Below are positions 47,327-56,591 of a stretch of 64,000 nt of DNA, piece after piece (position 1 is the stretch's first letter; the number at the start of each line of letters is the position of its first letter). Position numbers and translations under genes: made by a program. This stretch comes from Brevibacterium sp. RIT 803 (GTDB lineage Bacteria > Actinomycetota > Actinomycetes > Actinomycetales > Brevibacteriaceae): positions 496,001 to 560,000 of the forward strand of contig NZ_JAFEMW010000001.1 of NCBI RefSeq assembly GCF_016892625.1. The letters are read 5' to 3'. A model generated the notes under the pieces. It saw nothing but the letters and a program-made list of their open reading frames with translations, did not search any database and was not told where the DNA came from.

Positions 47327-47773
47327 TCACAGCCCGAGGTTATCTCGCCGCCAGTCCTCGGCATCGCGGTTCATTTCCTCTCGTCCCTCATCGTCTGCCT
47401 GACCCTGCAGGGCATCGAGCTGCTCCCGCAACCCATCGACGACCTCTTGTCGACGACTGACCTCCTCGACAGCGATGCCCAGTGCCGCTTCTGCATCCGC
47501 GAGAGCAAATCGCATCTCGTCCATCCGAGCCTCAAACGAACCTTCGTACGTGAGCAGCGCAGCCAGTGGTACGCCTAACACATCCGCGATCGCGACCCCC
47601 TCGCCGAGCCTGACACCTCGCCGTTCCTTTTCTATGCGCGTGACCGAGCTGCCGTCGACAACATAGCCGACCGACTCCGACAGTCTGCGCGCGAATTCGT
47701 TCTGGCTCAGGCCAGCGCGGATCCTTTCAGCGCGCATTCGGCCGACGAACATAACCTCAGATGGATGGGTCAT
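47327..47773 (-). CDS. XRE-family transcriptional regulator
   Basis: A 148-residue protein with an N-terminal Cro/CI-type helix-turn-helix (about residues 12-68, RAERIRAGLSQNEFARRLSES...SSVTRIEKERRGVRL) and a long C-terminal coiled coil. The ATG at 47773 has GGAG six bases upstream. It is divergent from the excisionase-like gene and probably acts as the repressor of the mobile element, with an operator in 47774-48018. Confidence 0.82.
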   Translation of the reverse strand: MTHPSEVMFVGRMRAERIRAGLSQNEFARRLSESVGYVVDGSSVTRIEKERRGVRLGEGVAIADVLGVPLAALLTYEGSFEARMDEMRFALADAEAALGIAVEEVSRRQEVVDGLREQLDALQGQADDEGREEMNRDAEDWRRDNLGL

Positions 47774-48018
47774 CATAGTCTCCAGCGTTGAAATCAGATC
47801 ATGACATAATCGCATTGCACCCGCACGTACACTGCGGTAAACTCAGAGTATCAACCCAGGCCCCCTTCGGGGAGTCGAGAAACGTCCGTCACAGAGTGGC
47901 GCGTCCTACACAGAAGGACGGATTAACCGGCGGAACTACCCCGCCGTACGTGATCGGGGCACGCAGAACGTGCACAGGACCCGACTTTCTCGATTCTGAC
48001 CACGAAGGGGTCCTCGCT

Positions 48019-48249
48019 ATGAGCGAACCATTCATCACCCTCCAGCCTGAGCCCATCGGCCCGGTACGCGCCACTCTGACTCGAGAGCAGGCCGCGGAGT
48101 ACCTCAACATCCCGCAGGGAACTCTCGACGTCTGGCGCACACGCAAGAAGGGTCCGTGCTATGTCCGCATGGGTCGGAACGTTCGCTATCGAGTGGCCTC
48201 CCTGGACGCATATCTCCTGGCCAACGAGACGGGCGGGAGCGCAGCTTGA
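48019..48249 (+). CDS. Excisionase-like helix-turn-helix protein
   Basis: A 76-residue MerR-type winged helix protein (TREQAAEYLNIPQGTLDVWRTRKKGPCYVRMGRNVRYRVASLDAYL). It is typical of plasmid and integrative-element excisionase or DNA-binding factors. AAGGGG lies about eight bases before the ATG. Its stop overlaps the next start. It could direct excision, but no intact integrase accompanies it in this window. Confidence 0.82.
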   Translation: MSEPFITLQPEPIGPVRATLTREQAAEYLNIPQGTLDVWRTRKKGPCYVRMGRNVRYRVASLDAYLLANETGGSAA

Positions 48250-48527
48250 TGAACGACTTTACGCACCGTCTCGCCGTGGCCGTAGAAAGCGCCCCCGAGG
48301 CGGACACCGAGATCGTCCAGTTCTGGTGCGACGCCCAGCTCACCCTTAGTATCGCTGCCGCCATTGTGAACTCTGAAGGACTCGCGGCTCTGTGTCACCT
48401 CGATGCCGACGCAGTCGGCATCGCCCTGTTCACCTGGGAAGAGCTCGAGACCGAGTGGTCCGCGTGGCGAGAGCTGGGCAAACACTCTCCCGCCGTCAAC
48501 CCGCTCTTGTCAGATGTAACCGACTGA
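48249..48527 (+). CDS. Small acidic hypothetical protein
   Basis: A 92-residue, acidic, helical protein without recognised motifs. The ATG overlaps the stop of the excisionase-like gene (TGATG), so the two are coupled. The longer reading starting at 48156 is the neighbour read out of frame. It is likely a small accessory protein of the element. Confidence 0.6.
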   Translation: MNDFTHRLAVAVESAPEADTEIVQFWCDAQLTLSIAAAIVNSEGLAALCHLDADAVGIALFTWEELETEWSAWRELGKHSPAVNPLLSDVTD

Positions 48528-48546
48528 TACCTACGGATACGAAAAC

Positions 48547-48566
48547 GCCCCGGCGGCAACCGGGGC
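48547..48566 (+). terminator. Hairpin between the excisionase unit and the helicase gene
   Basis: A perfect 7-bp GC stem (GCCCCGG / CCGGGGC) with a 6-base loop lies 20 bp after the stop and 73 bp before the helicase start. It is followed by an AT-rich stretch. It is likely a terminator or attenuator. Confidence 0.55.
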
Positions 48567-48638
48567 ACTCTCTAAATATTCGTCCGCCTAAAAGAGCTAA
48601 CCACTCGTGATCAGGCGCATCCGTCGAAAGGATTGAAT

Positions 48639-50957
48639 ATGTCTATTCTAACCAACGCTGAACAGGAAGACCAGCCTGAGGACGCGCTGTTCACGCTGAT
48701 CCACGGCGATGACAGCTGCCACCAGGCTTGGCTCATCGTCGGGTGGGATCAAGCTCGGATCGCTGCCGAGTGTCATCCCAACGACGCCGCCGTCTTCGGC
48801 ATCGACCAGCGCGCATTGCTAACGCTTTCCGCGGTCTCAGGGCTCGAAGTGTTCGAGGGGAAGCCGGTGTTAATCTTCCCACTCGGCGACCCGGCGACCG
48901 ACCATACTGTCTTCGAACGATCCGCAACACTTGGCCGACGTTGCGAAGACGAAGGCGCGATTAGCGTCGAATTCGTCTGGCTCAGCACAAACCTCGACAC
49001 TCACCTGGGTGACCGTGCAGGAGAAGAGCGTCTTCGTCGCCTGAGCACTCTGGCGAGCAGCCGCACAGGCAAGAAGCCAGCGAAGGCGAAGCCGAAAGCT
49101 CCGACCGCGTCTGCGCAGAAGGTCGAGGCCGACCTCGCGGAGCTCGAAGCGAACGCTCTCAAAGAGGGTCGCCCTGTCATCGATGTCAACGACGACCGCC
49201 TAGTGGTCCTCAACAGTCTCGTCGACGCGCTTCGTACCGGCCGCGATGGCGAGCGGATCTACAACTTCGGCGGGCAGCTAGCCCACACAGTCAACGATCC
49301 CGACAGTGGTTCCGAGGCGATCATCGCAGAAACCCTCGATGACACAGGACTCCTCAATCATTTGAGTCGAAGCGCACAGATGATGTCGACAACACAGCGT
49401 GGAGTGTCAGCCGCATGGCCAGAAACGAAGACCCTGTCTGCGCTCTACGGCCGTCACGCGGACTTCCGCCTTTTGCGCGGCATCGCACCGTCACCCATTG
49501 TCCGCGCGGACCACACGATCGCCACAGTCGACGGGTACGACGAGGCGTCCCAGATGCTCCTTGATCTCCGTGGTCTCGAACTGGAACTCCCAAAGGCCCC
49601 GACCACGGATGAGGTCAGTGATGCGGTGGCCCTCCTGATGGACGACTGGCTGGGCGACTTCCCGTTCGCCACCAACACCGACAAGGCAAACATGCTCGCT
49701 CTCATCCTCACTTATCCGCTGCGCGAGCTCTGCACCCTCATCCCACTGGCTGTCATTTCAGCGAAATCGATGGGCACTGGCAAGTCGAAGCTTGTGAGCC
49801 TCGTCGTGCGGCTGTTCACCGGCGATGACCCCGAGATGGACTCGCTGCCAAGCACTGAAGAGGAAACCCGTAAGCAGATTACGACACTTTTGCAAAAGGC
49901 CCTGCCCTTCCTAGTCTTCGACGAGAGTCCCGAGATCGGCGGCAAATCGATCAACCGGTTGCTGACTGCTCAGAAATGGAGCGACCGGCTGCTGGGCGGA
50001 AACCAGCGCGCGTCACTGCCGAACCAGGCTGTAAAGGTCGCGGCCGCCAACAATGTCGAAGTCTTCGGGGACACCATTCGACGGTATTATCCCATCGAGC
50101 TCTTCTTCGACGGCGAGGACCCTCACGATCGTCCCGAATCCGACTTCCGCCACGCTGACATCGAGGCCTGGACGGACGAACATCGAAGCGAGCTTCTCAC
50201 AGCGGTGTTCACGCTCATCCGCGCATGGCAGGTCGCCGGTCGACCGAAGCGCACCACATCGTTCGGATCGTTTGAACGCTGGGAGGCCGTCGTCGGCGGC
50301 GTCATCGAACACGCCGGAGTTCGGGGCTTCCTCGGTAATTTGAGCGAACACCGCAAATCGGCCGACTTTGAGGCCGGGTTGTGGGCCGCCCACTGTGAAT
50401 GGCTTGCAACAAAATTTCCCACAGGCCAGTTCACCACCCGCAAAGTCGTGACCGCCATGACGGACCGGAAGAACCATCTGGTCGTCGTCCGAATGGATGT
50501 GGACCTCCCACCTGGCATCGACACCTCACCGAATGATCCGTCGTACGCAGCGAAGCTCGGCAAGCTTTACCACTCCCGACAGGATGGATGGTTCGACGGC
50601 TACCGCATCACAAAGGCCCCCGAAAAAGCCGGCGGTAATCAAACGAAGTGGCTCATCGAGATGGCGGATCGAGTCGAACAAGCACACCTTAACAACGACA
50701 CCGCAGTGCAACGTGCTCTGCGGACCGTCCCAGAAATGGAAGCGGATCTTGCAATGGAAGTGCGTGAACACGGATCCGACTCCGTGATCGCCGGGAACAC
50801 GAGGATCGATCTGGAGATGAAACGGCAGGTTGACCGCCTGAAATCCGCCGGCTGGTTTTCGCCTTCAGATCCTGACGAACAACAACCTCAGAGTTCGAAC
50901 ATCGTCGGGCGAGACCAGACTGACAACGCAGATTCTTCCGCCGAAGAGGTGGCCTGA
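48639..50957 (+). CDS. Phage/plasmid-type P-loop helicase, likely replicative
   Basis: A 772-residue protein with a basic Lys/Pro/Ala linker near residues 143-160 and a P-loop ATPase core. Walker A is SMGTGKSK (about 377-384) and Walker B LPFLVFDESPE near 430. The arrangement matches the ATPase/helicase of primase-helicase modules in actinobacterial integrative elements. AAAGGA sits before the ATG at 48639. It is followed two bases later by the primase-like gene, so the pair probably unwinds and primes the element's origin. Confidence 0.8.
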   Translation: MSILTNAEQEDQPEDALFTLIHGDDSCHQAWLIVGWDQARIAAECHPNDAAVFGIDQRALLTLSAVSGLEVFEGKPVLIFPLGDPATDHTVFERSATLGRRCEDEGAISVEFVWLSTNLDTHLGDRAGEERLRRLSTLASSRTGKKPAKAKPKAPTASAQKVEADLAELEANALKEGRPVIDVNDDRLVVLNSLVDALRTGRDGERIYNFGGQLAHTVNDPDSGSEAIIAETLDDTGLLNHLSRSAQMMSTTQRGVSAAWPETKTLSALYGRHADFRLLRGIAPSPIVRADHTIATVDGYDEASQMLLDLRGLELELPKAPTTDEVSDAVALLMDDWLGDFPFATNTDKANMLALILTYPLRELCTLIPLAVISAKSMGTGKSKLVSLVVRLFTGDDPEMDSLPSTEEETRKQITTLLQKALPFLVFDESPEIGGKSINRLLTAQKWSDRLLGGNQRASLPNQAVKVAAANNVEVFGDTIRRYYPIELFFDGEDPHDRPESDFRHADIEAWTDEHRSELLTAVFTLIRAWQVAGRPKRTTSFGSFERWEAVVGGVIEHAGVRGFLGNLSEHRKSADFEAGLWAAHCEWLATKFPTGQFTTRKVVTAMTDRKNHLVVVRMDVDLPPGIDTSPNDPSYAAKLGKLYHSRQDGWFDGYRITKAPEKAGGNQTKWLIEMADRVEQAHLNNDTAVQRALRTVPEMEADLAMEVREHGSDSVIAGNTRIDLEMKRQVDRLKSAGWFSPSDPDEQQPQSSNIVGRDQTDNADSSAEEVA

Positions 50958-50958
50958 T

Positions 50959-51990
50959 ATGCCCAGCCCCGACTCTTTCGACCCCCTGGCCAACTTCTCC
51001 GACTTCTACACCAGCGCTGCGATACGGTCGCTGTCGGACGCGTCACGCTGGACAGTTTCCGGGCGACTCGGTGACGAGACCAAGGGCAAAGCACCCATCG
51101 ACCTCAAACATCTGCTCGTCACCGGAGGGCGGGTCCGCGGAGCTTGGTCGCGCGACGAACAGTGCTTGGTCACGCTCAACGAACTGACTGAGCACCTGCC
51201 GACCGCAGCCAATGCGGCGTTCTACTTACAAGCTGCCACCGATGGGCTCATTGTCATCGACATTGAGCCTAGCTGTCCGGCGGAGATCTCTGCGCAATTG
51301 CTGGCCCTGCCCGAGACGATCTACTCCGAATTATCCATGTCCGGACGCGGGTACCACCTCGTGGCCCCGTTGCCCGAGAACTTCTACGACCACAACGCCG
51401 CCGCTGGCAAAAAGGTGCTGCGCGAGGAGCACGGCTACTACGAGATCCTCCTTGAGCACTGGTGCACATTCACTCGCCGGCCAATCTCACAAGAGGACTG
51501 GAACCGCGTTCACACGGCCAACGAATCCGAACCAGAGCACGCGTCGACTGCGGCGCTGTACGCCTCACTGGCGAAGACTGCGAAGGCAACAGGCACCACC
51601 TCGACCACAGTGCGCACGTCCGAAGAGACTCCGGAGATCACCGGAGGCGAAGAGATCGTCAGCCGCACTTTGGACGGTGCTGACCCGCGGTTCAAGACCC
51701 TCGACGACTTCGCCGGCGACGCATCGCGATGGGAGTTTTCTGTCCTCGGCACTCTGTACAACGAGATGCGCCACCATCTCTTGTTCGTCGAGTACGTGAG
51801 AAGAACCAGCTTTTCCGACGGTGACGTGGCGTGGCTACTCTACGAGGCCGTGCAGCAGGTCTTGCCGCCCCGGTCGAAGCATCGGGAGCGACGCAACGGT
51901 CGGCCATTTCTGCTCGACCGGTCGGCGGCAATGATTGCGGAGAACAGGCGCAGAGCAACTGGAAGGTCAGGCCCCACCTCGGATGACTGA
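50959..51990 (+). CDS. Archaeo-eukaryotic primase (AEP)-like protein
   Basis: A 343-residue protein whose N-terminal half carries motifs I read as the prim-pol fold: catalytic acids DIE (101-103), the SMSGRGYHL motif (126-134, with the nucleotide-binding His) and EILLEHWCTFTRRPI (about 162-176). It acts as a DNA primase with the helicase immediately upstream. The C-terminal half is helical and unassigned. Family assignment is by motif only. GAGG precedes the ATG. Confidence 0.7.
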   Translation: MPSPDSFDPLANFSDFYTSAAIRSLSDASRWTVSGRLGDETKGKAPIDLKHLLVTGGRVRGAWSRDEQCLVTLNELTEHLPTAANAAFYLQAATDGLIVIDIEPSCPAEISAQLLALPETIYSELSMSGRGYHLVAPLPENFYDHNAAAGKKVLREEHGYYEILLEHWCTFTRRPISQEDWNRVHTANESEPEHASTAALYASLAKTAKATGTTSTTVRTSEETPEITGGEEIVSRTLDGADPRFKTLDDFAGDASRWEFSVLGTLYNEMRHHLLFVEYVRRTSFSDGDVAWLLYEAVQQVLPPRSKHRERRNGRPFLLDRSAAMIAENRRRATGRSGPTSDD

Positions 51991-52047
51991 GACTCACAAA
52001 CATGATCAAGCGACGATCGCCCTGAAAAGCTACGAGAGGAACAAAAA

Positions 52048-52917
52048 ATGAGCTCCACCGACCAGAACCACGTCGTCGACATCGACCCGATCATGCTCCT
52101 CAAAGAGCATCAGAATGGCCACTGCGCTGTTTGTGGGGAGGTGCGTATGCGTCTGCGCATCGACCATGACCACGACACCGGCCTGGTCCGGGGGTTGCTG
52201 TGCAACGGGTGCAACACCAGCGAAGGTCGTGACTTCCGCGCACCATGGTTCGAGCGTTACCGCGCCAATCCGCCTGCCGCGCGACTGGGACTGCGAGTTC
52301 AGTACAGGAATCGGATGCCCGTAACACGTGAGATCGAATCGCTCATCAAGGAGCTCGCGGAGCTGATCCGAGAAGACGGTTGGGGCATCGGAGAGCTGAG
52401 CCAAGTCAAGGGTGACGCCGCCTTCAACATCGTCGATGACACGGAAATCGTGGAGTGCGTCTCCCTCTGGAGCGAAGGCCAGCACAAGGCGCAATTCACG
52501 TGGGGTAACACTGGGAGATGCAACGACTTCGGACAGGTCCTGAACACAGAACACACTCTTCCTGCCTCGACCCCGGTGGAGCGAGTCGCCGACATCGTGA
52601 CCTGGACAATGCGAATTGACCAGGAGAGTGAAAGGTTGACACACCTCCTGCACCAACGCTTCGGTCTGGTGAACGTAGACATGTCGTTCAATATCGAGCG
52701 AGAGATCGCGGTCGCGAGCTTCGACTGTGGTGACGGTCAGCTCAAACGCATCGTCACCAATGGCTCTGACATCTACTTCTGGTCAGATCCCGCGTTCCGA
52801 ACCTCGTTGATCGTTCCGGACGAAATGGACCTCGAGCGCGTCGCGACGTGGGTTTTCCAGCGTGCGAACGAACTGATCGAGTATGACGAGTCCAAAGGTC
52901 TTAACCACAGTGAGTGA
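52048..52917 (+). CDS. Endonuclease-VII-domain (His-Me finger) protein
   Basis: A 289-residue protein. Residues about 25-70 carry the T4 endonuclease VII fold: CxxC (CAVC), DHDHDTGLVRGLLCNGCN with the catalytic His/Asp and second zinc CxxC. The remaining 200 residues are an uncharacterised domain rich in aromatic and acidic residues. It may resolve branched DNA or nick during element replication or transfer. AGAGGAAC precedes the ATG. The role is inferred. Confidence 0.78.
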   Translation: MSSTDQNHVVDIDPIMLLKEHQNGHCAVCGEVRMRLRIDHDHDTGLVRGLLCNGCNTSEGRDFRAPWFERYRANPPAARLGLRVQYRNRMPVTREIESLIKELAELIREDGWGIGELSQVKGDAAFNIVDDTEIVECVSLWSEGQHKAQFTWGNTGRCNDFGQVLNTEHTLPASTPVERVADIVTWTMRIDQESERLTHLLHQRFGLVNVDMSFNIEREIAVASFDCGDGQLKRIVTNGSDIYFWSDPAFRTSLIVPDEMDLERVATWVFQRANELIEYDESKGLNHSE

Positions 52918-53641
52918 TGATCACGACGACCCAGTGGACCGGGTGACCACGGGGCCACGTGCCCCTATGCAGCGGTGGTCATACACGGGAGCGTTGCGGG
53001 CGCTTCGAGGACTCGAAAAGGGCATCGATGGGTCTCTGCGCTTCGTCCCCACAAAGTTGGTCATTCCCGGGTCTGATCGAGCCCGGGTTTGGACACGAGG
53101 AGACCTCAACGGGCCTGCGGCCCACCGGCCGCGGTGTGTCGGTCACGTCCGGGTGCCATCGGGGTCCTTCTCGGTCGGCGATTGGTCGGCGATGGCTCCA
53201 AATTGGCCACTCTGTTACGGCGCGTCATCGGGTGCGACTGATCAATCGCACCCGATGACGGCTGCGGATCGACATCGAAGCATCGCGGCAGACGCTGCGA
53301 GGCCCTGCTGCCGGTTCTGGATTCCGTCGACTCCTGGCTCCTTGCTGAGCGGCGTCACCAGCATTTGAGCAGGTCGTCGCGAGCAGGCCACGATCGGGTT
53401 CCCAGCCAAGCGCGGAGCGCGAGGAATGAGTACCGGGGGTCCATGGGGGCGCAGCCCCCTGGCCAGCGCCCAACGGATTCAGACGAGCGCTTGCGCGAAG
53501 TCTGATATCCGGGGGGCTTGCTAGCTATGTCGTCGTACCGATGCCTCTTTCCTGTACGTACCGACAACCAAGCGGTACGATATTGAGAAACAATTTCATT
53601 GACCCCAATGTACAAGTGCATCTCAGAGGAGGCGGATTTCG
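52918..53641. other. Candidate oriT region
   Basis: These 724 bases hold no convincing gene. They are dense in hairpins: GGGCC/GGCCC (53111-53123), CCCGGG pairs near 53066-53087, the 38-bp inverted repeat at 53223-53260 and GGGGGC/GCCCCC (53445-53459). The sequence TATCCGG follows near 53506-53512. The position directly upstream of MobC and the relaxase, as in other mobilizable elements, makes it the likely origin of transfer. The nick site cannot be fixed by eye. Confidence 0.5.
53223..53260. repeat. Strong inverted repeat, probable oriT hairpin
   Basis: Perfect 15-bp arms (53223-53237, CGTCATCGGGTGCGA, and 53246-53260) flank an 8-base centre containing the palindrome TGATCA. There is no trailing T-run, so it is unlikely to be a terminator. 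It resembles the stem-loop that relaxases use for termination of transfer. Confidence 0.6.
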
Positions 53642-54130
53642 ATGGTCACGGTGAAGCGGGCGCAACCAAAGAGCGCCTCGAAATACGTCGCCGAAGTGTT
53701 CACGCGACTGACCTCCAAACAGGCGCAGCGCCTGGCCGCGGTGCAGGCGATGGAGCCGGCGCTACCGAGCCGGCCCGACGCCGTGCGCCGCCTTATCGAA
53801 GCACTCGATGATGACGACCTGGACAGGGCCGACGCCGCCGAAGGCAAGGAGGCCCTGTCGGGCAACGACGTCGACACGATCGTCGCAGCAATGGAAGATC
53901 GGACGCGGGCGTACAACGAGTTCACCAAGCAGGTGCACGCGATAGGCGTGAGCTGCAATCAGCTCGTGAAGCTCGGGCACCAGATCAATCTGGGAGCCGC
54001 AAGAACCATCCCGACGGAGGCGGTCGAAGGCATCGGGCGACAGCTCTCGGCAGTCAAGGATCGCACCTCGGTTCTCGCTCACCAGGACGCCTACGTCGAG
54101 TCGGTGGTGACCTCGTGTCTGCCACAGTGA
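53642..54130 (+). CDS. MobC-like relaxosome accessory protein
   Basis: A 162-residue protein with an N-terminal ribbon-helix-helix-like region and the characteristic MobC helix YNEFTKQVHAIGVSCNQLVKLGHQIN near residues 90-118. MobC proteins bind oriT and help the relaxase open the DNA. Its end overlaps the relaxase start by 16 bases. GAGGAGG lies upstream of the ATG. Confidence 0.8.
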   Translation: MVTVKRAQPKSASKYVAEVFTRLTSKQAQRLAAVQAMEPALPSRPDAVRRLIEALDDDDLDRADAAEGKEALSGNDVDTIVAAMEDRTRAYNEFTKQVHAIGVSCNQLVKLGHQINLGAARTIPTEAVEGIGRQLSAVKDRTSVLAHQDAYVESVVTSCLPQ

Positions 54131-56304
54131 AACACATTCCGTCGACGTCGTCGAGCAACCTCGACGCCTACCTGGATCGAGAGAAGGAGGGCAACGGTCT
54201 GCCCCGCGTACTCTACGAGTTCGGCCAGCACTGCCGGCCGGAGACTGCGGCACAGGAGTTCCGGGCATTGCGGGAAGCGCACGGCCAGCAGGGCGCGGTG
54301 CGCAAGGTCGCCGCCAAGTACAAGGAGCCCGAGGACCCGGCAGGTGCGACACATCTCAAAATCGGGAAGAACTGGCGTGAGGCCACGGCGACGGAGACCG
54401 CGACGCACCTGCGGATCGCCCCCGAGGTGCCGTACGTCAAGCGCGATGAAGCGCACCACTTCATCTACAGCTTCGACCTCGCAACGGTCAATCCGCAAGA
54501 CCCGGAGCAGACGCAAGGAGCATTCGAAGCTGTCGTCGCCTTCCGCGAGGAATACACGCCAGGTACGCAGTCGAAGTTCGTCGCTCACGGCGATGCCACC
54601 GGTTCCAAGGTCGCGATCCAACGCGGCGAAGGCGGCAAGTTCCACGTCCACGAAGCGATGAACGCAGTCGTGCACACCGGCATGGAGGTAGATGGTCGGC
54701 AGTACCGAAAAGGGCAGCGCGTCGCCGGCGCGATCACGCACGTCGACACCTATCGCGCGGCCTGGGATCAGTTCCTCAAGACCCGCGGCCAGGAGTTCGG
54801 GCTCTCGCCTCAGGACCGCTCAGTGCTGCCCGAGGTCGGCAGTCCCGAGTACCGGGCTGTGCGTCGCACGGAGCAGGACTTCTGGGCACGAGAGCGCGGC
54901 GAGATCTCCGACCACGACCGCGCCCGGAGCGGCATAGAGACCGCGTACGCAAGGCTCGCCGAGGACCCCGCGCAGCTGGCCGGACTCGACTACGCCGAAC
55001 GCATTGAGCGCTTGGCTGCTGAGGCCTCTGCAACCGGTGACGTCGAGCTCAAGCTGAGGAGGACGAAGGCCGACGAGGTCAAGATCCGCTCTTTCGTTGT
55101 GCCGGGCAGGAAGCAACCGATCGCCAGCACGAAGCTCGGAGAGCGCTACGCCAATGCGACCGCCACCGTCGGCGGGGCACAGGAGCAGCTCGTCTATATC
55201 GCGCAGGGAAGCTGGAAGCCGTTCGCACGCGGCGAGGTCGGTCCACCGAAGCAGATCGAGAGACTGCCGGATGCGGAGGTCGCGAATCTCCAGTGTGCCG
55301 CCGACGGCTTGGCCCGTGAAGAGCGGCAGATCCAGCAGGCCGAAAGCGAGCCCCCTCGACGTCAGCCCCGACCGAAGACGGTCGCCACTGCAACTGAGGT
55401 GCTTGGGCCCTACAAGCGCGACTACGGCCGAGAACTGGCCGAGGTGCGTCGGACACTCGTCGACGAACACTTGCGGCAGCACCCGGGCACAGAGCCAAGG
55501 GTCGCCGCGCAGATGGTCGATGGGCAGCTCTACACACATGCGTTGGACGGCTCACTCAAGACCGACCTCGAAGCGGTGCGCGCCGACCTCGCGCAGCATC
55601 AGAAGTCGGCCGAGCAGGAGCATCCCCGCAGTGATGTCCGTACGTCCGAGGCAGCTTCGGACTCGCAGGACAAGGAGCCCGCAGCCGATCGTGACTGGCA
55701 GTCCGAGCGGTTGCGGGAGCCGGCAGCCCCGACGCCGAAGCGTCCGACGCCCCCGCGTAATGAGCGCCGGGCGCGGTCCCTGAGCATCGAGGAACGACGT
55801 AGTGCGGAGTTGATCGCTGTGGTGCGCAGCGAGAGGGCCGACGGCGGGGCCTATGTCGACTTCCAGCTCGCTGCGCCCGGGCCGGGAGAGCACCAGCGTC
55901 CAGGTCTGCACCTGCTATCCGCGAAGACGGCGGTCAAGCAGAAGGACGGCACCGAGCGCGAGGTCACGCGGACCTGGACGCAGCTGACCGCCCCACAGTA
56001 CGACCGACTCAAGCTTGCCTCGGGTGAGAACCGTGTCGAGACCGAGGGGAAGACGGTATACGGTTTGGCCGCCGACGTCGAGATGCCCAGGCAGGGCGGT
56101 CACGCACCCAACCCCAACACGTTCCAGTCCTCTCGCCGGAAGCAGATCGACCAGAATATTCTGGCCGAACAACGGGCTTCAGAAGACCGCGGGCGCGCGG
56201 CCGAGCGCGCCCACAGGAAGGCCAGGAAGAGCGAGCCGAGCGCGTACGAGATCGTCTCGCAGGCCAACAAGGACCGGGAATCGGGACTGAGCATGAGCCG
56301 ATAA
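54115..56304 (+). CDS. Relaxase (MobA/VirD2-like, MOBP type)
   Basis: A 729-residue DNA nickase that starts conjugative transfer at oriT. The metal-binding His motif is seen as HH (114-115, AHHFIYSFDL) and FHVHEAMNAVVH (176-187), with HGDATGS between. The C-terminal half is charged and probably holds the coupling protein contact. The catalytic Tyr is not confidently placed. The GTG start overlaps mobC. It belongs to the actinobacterial relaxase group. Confidence 0.83.
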   Translation: MSATVKHIPSTSSSNLDAYLDREKEGNGLPRVLYEFGQHCRPETAAQEFRALREAHGQQGAVRKVAAKYKEPEDPAGATHLKIGKNWREATATETATHLRIAPEVPYVKRDEAHHFIYSFDLATVNPQDPEQTQGAFEAVVAFREEYTPGTQSKFVAHGDATGSKVAIQRGEGGKFHVHEAMNAVVHTGMEVDGRQYRKGQRVAGAITHVDTYRAAWDQFLKTRGQEFGLSPQDRSVLPEVGSPEYRAVRRTEQDFWARERGEISDHDRARSGIETAYARLAEDPAQLAGLDYAERIERLAAEASATGDVELKLRRTKADEVKIRSFVVPGRKQPIASTKLGERYANATATVGGAQEQLVYIAQGSWKPFARGEVGPPKQIERLPDAEVANLQCAADGLAREERQIQQAESEPPRRQPRPKTVATATEVLGPYKRDYGRELAEVRRTLVDEHLRQHPGTEPRVAAQMVDGQLYTHALDGSLKTDLEAVRADLAQHQKSAEQEHPRSDVRTSEAASDSQDKEPAADRDWQSERLREPAAPTPKRPTPPRNERRARSLSIEERRSAELIAVVRSERADGGAYVDFQLAAPGPGEHQRPGLHLLSAKTAVKQKDGTEREVTRTWTQLTAPQYDRLKLASGENRVETEGKTVYGLAADVEMPRQGGHAPNPNTFQSSRRKQIDQNILAEQRASEDRGRAAERAHRKARKSEPSAYEIVSQANKDRESGLSMSR

Positions 56305-56332
56305 CGAGGAGACAGAGAGGAGGTGATGACTG

Positions 56333-56543
56333 ATGAACAGGGTGACTGAGATCGAGGTCCGGGGCCTCGAATCGAGGGCGGACCTGCTCGAGCGCCAAGC
56401 GAATGACCGGGAAGCGGAGACCCCGATGCTCCACCGATCGGTGGAGCAGCTACTACGACTCGCTCGAGCGGATCGAGCGGTACCGGCGGCAGGCAAAGGA
56501 TCTGCACGCCCAGGCGGAGCGTCTGCGGCGCAAGGCGTCGTAG
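56333..56543 (+). CDS. Small basic coiled-coil protein, two overlapping frames
   Basis: An ATG with a strong GAGGAGG site opens a frame beginning MNRVTEIEVRGLESRADLLERQ. The codon-like composition fades after about 35 codons. A second frame, ATG 56403 to TAG 56543, then shows a typical charged helix (SSYYDSLERIERYRRQAKDL) with high GC at third positions. Either two short overlapping genes or one gene with a frame change occurs here. A perfect palindrome (56428-56447) lies exactly at the transition. Confidence 0.45.
56428..56447. repeat. Perfect 20-bp palindrome at the frame transition
   Basis: Ten-base arms (GCTCCACCGA and its complement) meet with no spacer, inside the small-ORF region between relaxase and the next gene. 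It could be a protein-binding site, a frameshift-stimulating hairpin or chance. Confidence 0.5.
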
Positions 56544-56591
56544 CTCCGATCGAACAACTAACAAACAAGCGAGAGAGAAAGGACAGAGACC

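Noticed and set aside
52883..53368. 161-codon frame across the oriT-like region
   Set aside because: No ribosome site or family motif; composition fits hairpin-rich noncoding DNA.
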